Below the pieces are notes generated by a model that worked only from the letters and a program-made list of their open reading frames with translations, was not told the origin of the DNA and ran no database searches. From contig JAUVSX010000011.1 in assembly GCA_030596915.1 (NCBI GenBank), positions 1 to 17,764 of the forward strand: DNA of 17,764 nt, in the 5' to 3' direction. Numbering within the stretch: position 1 is the first letter of the stretch; every line of letters begins with the position of its first letter. The DNA comes from Chloroflexota bacterium (GTDB lineage: Bacteria; Chloroflexota; Anaerolineae; B4-G1). Below, one piece after another: positions 1-6,442 of this stretch. The position numbers and the translations under genes were made by a program.

Positions 1-204
1 CACCGCGCCGCTGACGGGGATCCGAAGCGGTGCTGGTGTGGGGCGGGACACCGATGTGGGGGTCGGCTCGGGCGTGGAGATGGTGATGGGTGCGCTGCGC
101 GCCGGCGTGTTCGATCCGCAAGCCACGGCCAGGATGCCGACAATGAGAAGGCTCAACGCGAGGTGCACGGCCTTGCTGCTCGTCCGCGCCGCGCCCTGCC
201 TCAT
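1..204 (-). CDS. Lipoprotein, N-terminal fragment (runs off left edge)
   Basis: Reading the minus strand from an ATG at 204 gives 68 codons open to the window edge, so the gene is partial. The protein begins with a positively charged start, a hydrophobic stretch (residues 14-28) and a lipobox-like LAVAC, with the Cys at residue 29, so it is predicted to be a lipid-anchored exported protein. After the Cys comes a Ser/Thr/Pro-rich linker with TPEPTPT, like the stalks of the other surface proteins here. A strong ribosome site (GAGGAGG on the minus strand, 217-211) sits 6 nt before the ATG, which fixes the start. The gene begins 33 nt after the stop of the third M42 peptidase and is probably the last gene seen of that operon. 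The globular domain lies outside the window, so the function is unknown; a solute-binding or carbohydrate-active lipoprotein are both possible. Confidence 0.8.
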   Translation of the reverse strand, partial: MRQGAARTSSKAVHLALSLLIVGILAVACGSNTPARSAPITISTPEPTPTSVSRPTPAPLRIPVSGAV

Positions 205-237
205 CGCCAGCCTCCTCGATCGACTGCGGGTAGTCTC

Positions 238-1227
238 CTACAGGTCCGCCCGCAGCACCTCCAGCATCAGGCACACGGCGTTCTCTACGTCACGCTCATC
301 GACCATTTCAGAGGGCGTGTGGACGTACCGGCACGGGATCGAAAGGCAGCCCGATGGCACGCCCGAGCGCACGACTTGCATCGCCATCGCGTCCGTCGTG
401 CCTCGCGCCAGCACCTCAAGCTGGTAGGGGATGCCCGCATCCTTTGCCCGCTGCACCATCACGTCTTTCACTGCCCGATGGGCGATCATGCCGGAATCCA
501 TCACCTTGACCGCGGGGCCCTTCCCCAGCGCCACCGCCATCGGGTAGCTCTCCGGCGTGTCCCCGTTCCCGGTCACATCAACCGCGATGGCCACGTCTGG
601 GTCGATGCCGTAGGCCGAGGTGCCTGCACCAAACAGACCGACCTCCTCTTGGACGGTAAACACGAAGTAGAGGTCGTGCGGTGTGCTCTCCAGGCGACGC
701 AACGTCTCTATCAGCACTGCACACCCGATGCGATCATCCATCGCCTTCGCGATCAGGCGTGTGCCCTGGATGTCGAGGGGCCGGACGAACACGGCAGAAT
801 CACCGACGGCGACGGGACAGTCCTCCCGGCTCGTCGCTCCCACGTCAAGGTACAGCTCATCAAGGGTTGGGATCTTGGTGGCGTTGGCGCGCTTCTGCTC
901 CACGCCGACGACGCCCACGGTTCCATTGGAGAATGCCACCCGATCCCCCACGGTGTTGAGCGAGTAGACACCGCCGATACGCGTGAAACGAGCGAAACCC
1001 TTTTCGTCGACGTAGCTCACCATGATGCCAATCTCGTCCATATGGGCGGCCAAGACGACGCGCTTGCCCCCATCGCCGCCGTGCTTGCGCGCGACCAGGC
1101 TCCCCAGCGGATCGACCCTGATCTCGTCGGCGAGGTCCTCGACCTCAGCGCGGATCACGGCCCGGATCTCGTCCTCGACGCCCGATGGGCCGTATGTCTC
1201 CACCAGCTCGCGAATCAGTTCTCTCAT
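238..1227 (-). CDS. M42 family metallo-aminopeptidase (third of three)
   Basis: Cytoplasmic di-metal aminopeptidase of the M42 (TET / glutamyl aminopeptidase, once called 'cellulase M') family, which removes N-terminal residues from short peptides. From the ATG at 1227 it has 329 residues, normal for the family. All metal and catalytic positions are present: AHMDE (His62), DDR (164-166), QEE (Glu194 and Glu195), AVDV (Asp217) and RYVH (His303). A GTG two codons... in frame at 1230 could also start it, but AGGAGG (1238-1233) lies 5 nt from the ATG and only 2 nt from the GTG, so ATG is preferred. The ATG overlaps the stop of the upstream peptidase by one base (TGATG), which suggests translational coupling. 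Exact substrate preference cannot be read from the sequence. The family assignment is very secure. Confidence 0.95.
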   Translation of the reverse strand: MRELIRELVETYGPSGVEDEIRAVIRAEVEDLADEIRVDPLGSLVARKHGGDGGKRVVLAAHMDEIGIMVSYVDEKGFARFTRIGGVYSLNTVGDRVAFSNGTVGVVGVEQKRANATKIPTLDELYLDVGATSREDCPVAVGDSAVFVRPLDIQGTRLIAKAMDDRIGCAVLIETLRRLESTPHDLYFVFTVQEEVGLFGAGTSAYGIDPDVAIAVDVTGNGDTPESYPMAVALGKGPAVKVMDSGMIAHRAVKDVMVQRAKDAGIPYQLEVLARGTTDAMAMQVVRSGVPSGCLSIPCRYVHTPSEMVDERDVENAVCLMLEVLRADL

Positions 1228-2258
1228 CACTCCCTCCTCAATGTGCGCTGCGTCAGGCGAGAGAGTGACTCGCGCATCAGACGCACGGTGTTGTCGAAAT
1301 CATCCAGGCTGAGCAGCGCAGCCGGACTGTGAATGTAGCGGCAAGGCACGGCTACCGTCACCGAAGGCACACCCCCGCGCGATCTGTGAATGGCCCCCGC
1401 ATCGGTCCCGCCGATGCCCGGGCGCTTGATCTGGTAGGGTATTCCGAGATCCTCAGCAGTACCGATGAGCAGCTCCACGAGCCGGCGGTCGGCGACGAAC
1501 GAGCGGTCCATCACGGTAATTGCCGGGCCCCCTCCCATCTCGGTCGTCGGGCTGGCATCCTTGTCCTTCGGTATGTCATCGCAGATGGTGCCCTCGAGCG
1601 CGCAGCCGCAGTCAGGCGCGATCTTGAAGGCCGCCACCCGCGCGCCGCGCAGGCCGACTTCCTCCTGCACCGTGAACACCGCGTGCAGGTCGCAGGGGAG
1701 CCGTTCGCCGCGCAGCAACTCGACCAGGACGGCGCAGCCGGCCCGGTCATCGAAGGCCTTGCCACTCACGGTGGGGCCAAACTCGCGGTACGTGGTGCCG
1801 AAGGTGGCGCACGTCCCCAGGGGGGCCAGCCCCCGCGCCTCATCCTTGTTCTTGGCGCCGATGTCGATCACGAGGCTGTCCAGCTTCGGCACCTTCTTAT
1901 ATTCGTCGCCCTTAAGAAGGTGAACGGGCTTGATCCCGATGACCCCCGGGATCCCCTCCGGCCCAACTCGCAGGACTTTGCCAGGCAGCAGCCGCGCGTC
2001 GATCCCCCCAACCTGGCTCACGCGCAGGAAGCCGTCAGAGTCGTGGCCCACAACCATCAACCCGATCTCGTCCATATGGGCGGCCACCATCGCACGAACC
2101 GGCTCAGGTCCCGTGCCGCGCTTCAGCGCCAGGACGTTTCCTAGCGTATCAACCTCGACTTCGTCCACGTGCCCCCGTATGGCGTCCAGGATGACGGCTC
2201 GCACGGGGCCTTCCTGCCCAGATACGCCGATCGCTTCCGATAGCTCCTTCAGTATCAT
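1227..2258 (-). CDS. M42 family metallo-aminopeptidase (second of three)
   Basis: Second member of the peptidase trio, 343 residues. The family ligands are intact: AHMDE (His61), DDR (170-172), QEE (Glu199 and Glu200) and RYIH (His310). The fifth metal ligand is Glu222 in CALEGT, where the two sister proteins have Asp; both residues occur at this site in M42 enzymes, so this marks a different subgroup rather than a defect. The following stretch ICDDIP also differs from the sisters. It begins with ATG 7 nt after the stop of the first peptidase; the ribosome site is weak (GAGAGTGAG region), which fits translation by re-initiation. The C-terminus is Arg-rich (TQRTLRRE). Predicted to act on peptides in the cytoplasm and perhaps to co-assemble with its neighbours. 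Confidence 0.95.
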   Translation of the reverse strand: MILKELSEAIGVSGQEGPVRAVILDAIRGHVDEVEVDTLGNVLALKRGTGPEPVRAMVAAHMDEIGLMVVGHDSDGFLRVSQVGGIDARLLPGKVLRVGPEGIPGVIGIKPVHLLKGDEYKKVPKLDSLVIDIGAKNKDEARGLAPLGTCATFGTTYREFGPTVSGKAFDDRAGCAVLVELLRGERLPCDLHAVFTVQEEVGLRGARVAAFKIAPDCGCALEGTICDDIPKDKDASPTTEMGGGPAITVMDRSFVADRRLVELLIGTAEDLGIPYQIKRPGIGGTDAGAIHRSRGGVPSVTVAVPCRYIHSPAALLSLDDFDNTVRLMRESLSRLTQRTLRRE

Positions 2259-2265
2259 TGTCTAT

Positions 2266-3336
2266 CTACTCACTCTCTTCGCTTTCCGGCCAGGCGATGC
2301 TTTCCAGGAAGTCGGCCTCCAGGCTGGCCACGAAAGCCGCCAGTAGCCGGCCGGCCCGCTCCACGTCCTGAGCCGCCAGCATCTCCACCGGCTGGTGCAT
2401 GTATCGTGTCGGGATCCCGATCAGCGCCGTCGGCACCCCCTCCCGAGAGACCTGGATTGCCCAGGCGTCAGTGCCACTTCGCCCCGGAACCGGCTCGATA
2501 TGGTACGGAATCTCCTGGGCGTCGGCCACGCTCTTGAGATGGTCCACGAGCGCCGGATGAAGGTTGGGGCCTACAGCGATCGTTGGCCCCTCGCCGAGCG
2601 GGAAGACTTCCGTATCGCGAAGCCCGGGCTGGTTGCCAAAGGTCACATCCAGCGCAATCGCCAGGTCCGGGGCAATGCCATAGGCCGAGGTCGTGGCCCC
2701 TTTCAGGCCCGTCTCCTCCTGAGTCGTGGCAACGGCGTAAACATCCCAGACGTGATTAACCTTGGCCAGCTTCTCCAAAGCCAGCGTCACCGCGGCCACG
2801 CAAGCGCGATCGTCCAACGCCTTGCCTGCGACGCGCCGGTTCTTCAGCTCGGCCATCTCACACCGTATCGAGATCAGGTCGCCCACCGTGACCAGTTGCT
2901 CGACTTGATCTGCCGGCAGACCCACGTCAACGAAGAGCTTGTCCCAAGGCACGGTCTTCTGCCGCTCGTCACTGGGAATCACGTGCGGAGGGCGTGTGGC
3001 CACAATGCCAGGCAGGTCCCGCTCGGCGTGGACCACTACCTCCAGGCCCAGCACGGCGCGCGGATCCGCCCCTGCAACGCCTGCAATGTGCAGAAAGCCC
3101 TTCTCGAGGCCAGATACCATCAGCCCGACCTCGTCCATATGGGCCGCCAGCATCACCTTGGGCCGAGGCTCCGGGCCAGTACCACGCTTAAGCCCAATCA
3201 GGCTACCCAGCCCGCCCACACGCATCTCGTCGACGAGCGGTGTCCAGGTCTCAGAGACGACACCGCGAACCGGCTCCTCATAGCCGGCGAGCCCGTCAGC
3301 CTCTGATAGTTGCTTCAACAGGAGAATCACTTCCAC
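2266..3336 (-). CDS. M42 family metallo-aminopeptidase (first of three)
   Basis: First of the trio, 356 residues, starting at GTG 3336 behind AAGGAG (3348-3343) at a 6-nt spacing. Ligands and catalytic residues are in place: AHMDE (His66), DDR (175-177), QEE (Glu207 and Glu208; here QEETGLKGA), ALDV (Asp230) and RYMH (His314). It is clearly diverged from the two downstream copies and has an acidic C-terminal tail after residue 340 (ends PESEESE). M42 proteins usually form tetrahedral dodecamers in the cytoplasm that digest peptides released by proteasomes or other proteases. It starts 34 nt after the stop of the Thr/Pro-rich membrane protein, so it is likely transcribed from the same promoter at 3939-3967. 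Substrate specificity is not deducible here. Confidence 0.95.
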   Translation of the reverse strand: MEVILLLKQLSEADGLAGYEEPVRGVVSETWTPLVDEMRVGGLGSLIGLKRGTGPEPRPKVMLAAHMDEVGLMVSGLEKGFLHIAGVAGADPRAVLGLEVVVHAERDLPGIVATRPPHVIPSDERQKTVPWDKLFVDVGLPADQVEQLVTVGDLISIRCEMAELKNRRVAGKALDDRACVAAVTLALEKLAKVNHVWDVYAVATTQEETGLKGATTSAYGIAPDLAIALDVTFGNQPGLRDTEVFPLGEGPTIAVGPNLHPALVDHLKSVADAQEIPYHIEPVPGRSGTDAWAIQVSREGVPTALIGIPTRYMHQPVEMLAAQDVERAGRLLAAFVASLEADFLESIAWPESEESE

Positions 3337-3370
3337 GAGGAACTCCTTCCGTGTTTGCGTTCGACGTCGC

Positions 3371-3880
3371 TCACGAGCCCTGAGTCGGGGTAATGACCAC
3401 GGTCAGAGTGAGCGTAGGCGTCACCCCGATCTCAGTTGCCGTGGGCGTGAACGTTGGGGTGGCTGTCTCGGTTGGCGTCTCCGTTGGCGTCTCGATCGGT
3501 ATCGGAGTGAGCGTAGCAGTGGGCGTAATCGTCTGCGTCGGTGTCGGGCTGAACGTAGCCGTCGCCGTAGGGGTGGCCGTCGGCGTCGGAGTGCCTGTGG
3601 GCGTCGTTGTGCCCGTAGCGCTTGGGATGAGCGTGGGCGTCATCGTGGGAGGGAACCATTGAGTAGGGGTCGGGAGCAACGTATCGGTCGGCTCCCGTGC
3701 CTCAAGCGTGGGCGAGGCCGTCGGCCACGCCGTCAACGTAGGCGGCAACGTCGGCGTCGGCGCCTGAGTCCGCTGCCGGAAGACGAGCATCGAGAGACCA
3801 ATGCAATAACACGGAAGTGTCAGGAGGATGATGCCAGCCAACACCCAATGAATAGATTGCCATTCCCTTATGCTACGCAT
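3371..3880 (-). CDS. Membrane-anchored Thr/Pro-rich protein
   Basis: A 169-residue protein, not recognisable as a known enzyme. From the ATG at 3880 it has a short N-terminus (MRSIREWQS), one hydrophobic segment of about 22 residues (roughly 11-34, including IILLTLPCYCIGLSMLVF), then about 130 residues of low-complexity sequence dominated by Thr and Pro (TPT, TPTAT, ETPTET repeats). This predicts a type II membrane protein whose tail sits outside the cell as a stalk or spacer, possibly O-glycosylated. The reading frame stays open up to a TTG at 4078 that overlaps the upstream gene's stop, but the extra 66 residues look non-coding and a good promoter (3939-3967) lies inside them, so ATG 3880 is chosen. 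The ribosome site is weak (GGGG about 5 nt before ATG). Lead gene of the run with the M42 peptidases. Confidence 0.65.
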   Translation of the reverse strand: MRSIREWQSIHWVLAGIILLTLPCYCIGLSMLVFRQRTQAPTPTLPPTLTAWPTASPTLEAREPTDTLLPTPTQWFPPTMTPTLIPSATGTTTPTGTPTPTATPTATATFSPTPTQTITPTATLTPIPIETPTETPTETATPTFTPTATEIGVTPTLTLTVVITPTQGS

Positions 3881-3938
3881 CAATGCCCCGGCTCGAGTCG
3901 GCAGGCTCCCTGGCCCAGTCGGCCTGTGGCTGCGCGGG

Positions 3939-3967
3939 ATTATAACCCAGGCAGCGGGCGCCGACAA
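3939..3967 (-). promoter_or_regulatory. Sigma-70-type promoter for the Thr/Pro protein and M42 operon
   Basis: On the minus strand there is TTGTCG (3967-3962), a 17-nt spacer and a perfect TATAAT (3944-3939). The predicted start of transcription near 3932 would give a leader of about 50 nt before the ATG at 3880. It lies in the gap after the minus-strand glycoside hydrolase gene, and is the only AT-rich patch there. Predicted from sequence only. Confidence 0.65.
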
Positions 3968-4074
3968 ATGGGTCGAGCCCGAAAACTCAATGACCGGGCG
4001 CCGGGGCCGCGCAGACGATGGTCTGCCCTGTTGCTCTACGCTGCGCCACGGCGTCATGTCCCGTGTGCTGAGGT

Positions 4075-5781
4075 TCAACGCGCCCTGCCAGCCCGCCGGC
4101 GCCGGCGGAGCCCCACGACGACTGCGGTCGATCCCGCCACGAGCGCGGCCGCAGCCGCAGCGATCCAGACAGTCCCCGCGGTGCGCCGCTGCGGCTGAGG
4201 CTCGGGACTTAGCGTGGGCGTCGGCAGCGGTATGGCCGTGGGCGCAGGCGTGTTCGTTGGGCCAGGTGTCCGCGTTGGTGTGGCACTGGGGAGCTCCGTC
4301 GCAGTCGCTTCAGGCGTGGGCGTAGGCGTACGGGTCCACGTCGGGTAGTGCGTGGGGGTTGCCCTGCGCGTAGGGAATGGGATGCGGGTACTGGTTTGCC
4401 GCGTTGGGCTAGCAGTGGATTGGGGGGAACCGGACGTGTCCGCCGCGGCAGGCCGCGTGGGAGAGGCGGCTGGCGGAGGCGCGTCAGAGCCGGAGGGGGC
4501 ATCCTCGACCAGCATAGTGGGCGGGCCACCCAACACGCACCCCTCAGAGCAGTCGGCGCCGCCAAGCTGGATGACGTAGTACCCGCCCTGCGGATAGATG
4601 TACCGAGCGGAGCCCCACACATCCACAGCCAACGCTCGCGTCGACCGCGCCGGAATCTCGGCTAGCTGACCCTCAGGCGTACGCGCCCACACGACCGTCG
4701 TGGTACGTGACCCACGATCGATCACAACCACAGCCACGTTGTCGCGGCGCTCAAAGCTGCCACCTCGGAAGCCAGAGAGATGCGTCGCCGCGGTTCGGTA
4801 GGCAGTAAATGCAGGGCGTCGGGACCCGTCCGCTCGAACCAGTCCGAACGGCTCAGGATCGGCAGCCTGGTCTGTCTCGGTATCGATCATCTTGTAGACC
4901 GCGATGCGGCTCGCCCCGGCCGCAATCTGCAGGCTGAAGGCCTGGACCATAAAGATCGCCTGCTGCTCAAGCGAGACCCGCGAGAGATATGCGTTCGTCT
5001 CGGTGATCCAGAGCGGCTTATGCACACCCTTGCCGTGCAGCATGCGTACGTAGTGGGCCGTGATATCGTAGATCTTCTCCGGCTCGTGATAGAGATTCAG
5101 CGAAGCGATGTCGAAGTAGTAGCTGTTGGCCGCCGCGCCAGGGTCGGCGACAAGCGTGTCGAGGAACCGGTTGAACCAGTCGGGGTCGTGGTAGTGCGAT
5201 ATCGCAGCCAGATGGACCACAGCATTGGGGTTCGTTCCTTTGGACACGAAGTAGGCCACGCGCAGGAGCTGAAGGAAATCGGGGATCGACCCGGGCCAGG
5301 TCGCATCTGGCGATCCCTGCGGTATCTCGGGCTCGTTCCACACGACCCAATGGTCGACGCGCCCCGCGTAACGGCTGACGATGGTGCGGACGAAGTTGGC
5401 CCACAGGTTCCCCGGGTCATCAATAGGAAGGTGGAGTCCCTGGGGCAAGCCAGTTCCAGGGTCGATGGCCCAAGCCGGCATCGTGATCAGCAGGCCAACG
5501 ACCTGCCTCCCTTGAGCCAACTCACCCGCGAGGGCGCGATCCGACAGGGGCAAGACGTTCCATTCGTCGGGACCATTCGGCTGGATCCTGCTCCACTCGA
5601 AGGTGACGCGCTCCCACCCCGCGCCCAGGCTGTTCGCGGCAGCCGGCGCCGCGTAAGCTTCGACGACACCGAAACGGTGGTCGGGGATGCCGGCCGCCCC
5701 CGCGGTGAGAGGCTGCGAGCTGAGGACCGCGACGGCCAGGAGCGCTACGATCAGGAAGATGGAAGTGTGCTTTGTCCGCAC
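4075..5781 (-). CDS. Secreted clan-A glycoside hydrolase-like protein with Thr/Pro stalk and C-terminal membrane anchor
   Basis: A 568-residue exported protein from GTG 5781. It starts with a typical signal peptide (MRTKHTS, then IFLIVALLAVAVLS, cleavage likely near TAGAAG). Residues about 30-355 form a TIM-barrel of the GH5/GH39-like kind, with acid/base Glu150 in VWNEPE and nucleophile Glu261 in WITETN. A small beta domain (to about 430) follows, then a Thr/Pro/Ser-rich stalk (about 440-530), a hydrophobic helix (VWIAAAAAALVAGSTAVVVG) and an Arg-rich tail (LRRRRRAGRAR), so the catalytic part would be held outside the membrane. An in-frame ATG at 5844 would add 21 residues before the signal peptide; GTG with GGAG 9 nt upstream is preferred. 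Expression is likely from the promoter at 5968-5995 through a repeat-bearing leader. The sugar substrate is unknown. Paralogous to the three plus-strand clan-A proteins. Confidence 0.85.
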   Translation of the reverse strand: MRTKHTSIFLIVALLAVAVLSSQPLTAGAAGIPDHRFGVVEAYAAPAAANSLGAGWERVTFEWSRIQPNGPDEWNVLPLSDRALAGELAQGRQVVGLLITMPAWAIDPGTGLPQGLHLPIDDPGNLWANFVRTIVSRYAGRVDHWVVWNEPEIPQGSPDATWPGSIPDFLQLLRVAYFVSKGTNPNAVVHLAAISHYHDPDWFNRFLDTLVADPGAAANSYYFDIASLNLYHEPEKIYDITAHYVRMLHGKGVHKPLWITETNAYLSRVSLEQQAIFMVQAFSLQIAAGASRIAVYKMIDTETDQAADPEPFGLVRADGSRRPAFTAYRTAATHLSGFRGGSFERRDNVAVVVIDRGSRTTTVVWARTPEGQLAEIPARSTRALAVDVWGSARYIYPQGGYYVIQLGGADCSEGCVLGGPPTMLVEDAPSGSDAPPPAASPTRPAAADTSGSPQSTASPTRQTSTRIPFPTRRATPTHYPTWTRTPTPTPEATATELPSATPTRTPGPTNTPAPTAIPLPTPTLSPEPQPQRRTAGTVWIAAAAAALVAGSTAVVVGLRRRRRAGRAR

Positions 5782-5853
5782 GAGTATGGTCTCCGGTATC
5801 CAACCGGTCAAGCGCAGCGCGCCGCCGCAAAGACGCACGCGCAAGGGTCTGGC

Positions 5854-5967
5854 GGCGCGCCCCCTGTCTGGTCTGACGGGCGCCGGTCCGCCGGCGCGCC
5901 CCTTTCTGGTGTGACGGGCGCCGGTCCGCCGGCGCGCCCCTTTCTGGTGCGACGGGCGCCGGCGCGC
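5854..5967. repeat. GC-rich tandem repeat, three units of 38-39 bp plus partial
   Basis: GGCGCGCC recurs at 5854, 5893 and 5931, and GGCGCGC again at 5961, so the periods are 39, 38 and then 30 bp. Each full unit reads GGCGCGCC, a CTxTCTGGT core, then GACGGGCGCCGGTCCGCC; the last lacks the GGTCCGCC end. Within and across units GGGCGCCGG can pair with CCGGCGCGCCC (2-nt bulge), so each junction can form a strong hairpin. The array lies between the promoter at 5968-5995 and the start of the minus-strand glycoside hydrolase gene, hence in its untranslated leader. Confidence 0.85.
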
Positions 5968-5995
5968 ATCTTAGCACGGCCACTTGCCGTGTCAA
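5968..5995 (-). promoter_or_regulatory. Sigma-70-type promoter for the minus-strand glycoside hydrolase
   Basis: On the minus strand there is a perfect TTGACA (5995-5990), a 16-nt spacer and TAAGAT (5973-5968), preceded by TGC, an extended -10 element. Transcription would start near 5961 and run through the tandem repeats, giving a leader of about 180 nt before GTG 5781. Predicted from sequence only. Confidence 0.6.
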
Positions 5996-6137
5996 GCGAA
6001 CCCCGTGCTCTGTTTCCGGAAAGGTGGGGGCAGATTCAGTCTCCAGCACCACTACGCACCCTCGGGGCCAAGGTGCGCTGGGGAAGGGTCACGCGAAGCG
6101 GGTTGCGGGGGTGTGTCCCAGTCTTGGGAGGGCGACT

Positions 6138-6231
6138 GGGTGCATTCCAGAGACTGCGCGACGCCGGGTCACTGCGTGGCGCACGTTTTCCGGGCCGCAC
6201 TGAGTATTGGCCCAATGACTGAAATGCACCC
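6138..6231. repeat. Inverted repeat in the divergent intergenic region
   Basis: GGGTGCATT (6138-6146) is matched by its exact reverse complement AATGCACCC (6223-6231), 76 bp apart. Between them lies a second palindrome, ATTGGCCCAAT (6206-6216). The whole stretch 5996-6246, between the two divergent promoters, has no convincing gene in any frame. It may be a small non-autonomous element or a regulator-binding region; no flanking target duplication is evident. Confidence 0.35.
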
Positions 6232-6246
6232 ATTTGCGGCGTATGC

Positions 6247-6275
6247 TTGCTCAAAAAGCCTCCGCATGCTAGAAT
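6247..6275 (+). promoter_or_regulatory. Extended -10 promoter for the plus-strand glycoside hydrolase-like genes
   Basis: TTGCTC (6247-6252), a 17-nt spacer and TAGAAT (6270-6275) with TGC directly before it (extended -10, which tolerates a weak -35). The start would be near 6282, giving a leader of about 160 nt before ATG 6443. Predicted from sequence only. Confidence 0.5.
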
Positions 6276-6281
6276 CATGGT

Positions 6282-6442
6282 CACTGTTGCCAGTGGGCCC
6301 GCTTTGTCAGTGGGAGTATCCCGGAGGCGCGGCAGGTGTAGCCGGCGGCCTTGAGCCGCTCTATTTGTGTCTGCCTTGCTCAAGCAGCACACCAAGCGGG
6401 GAACACGAGCACACGGTGCCACGCACGGTGCCAGGAGAGTAG
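6282..6442 (+). promoter_or_regulatory. Structured 5' leader with direct repeats
   Basis: This untranslated stretch contains CACTG/CAGTG (6282-6286 with 6291-6295), a second CAGTGGG copy at 6308-6314 that could pair instead, a GCGGC/GCCGC hairpin (6345-6359), and a perfect 10-bp direct repeat CACGGTGCCA at 6412-6421 and 6424-6433. The ribosome site AGGAG (6433-6437) is 5 nt before ATG 6443, so the second repeat copy touches it; a binding site that blocks ribosome access is possible but unproven. No known riboswitch was recognised. Confidence 0.35.

Noticed and set aside
163..1332. 389-codon plus-strand open frame over the third M42 gene
   Set aside because: Antisense shadow of a gene with complete family motifs; His/Arg-rich composition with no domain.
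3393..3662. Val/Gly repeat frame on the plus strand
   Set aside because: It is the complement of the Thr/Pro codon repeats of the minus-strand gene; repetitive on both strands for that reason only.
4780..6222. 480-codon plus-strand open frame over the minus-strand hydrolase
   Set aside because: Antisense shadow caused by high GC; it also runs through the tandem repeats and lacks any recognisable motif.
5984..6442. 152-codon open frame in the divergent gap
   Set aside because: Crosses a predicted promoter and leader, composition unlike the neighbouring genes, no ribosome site or domain.
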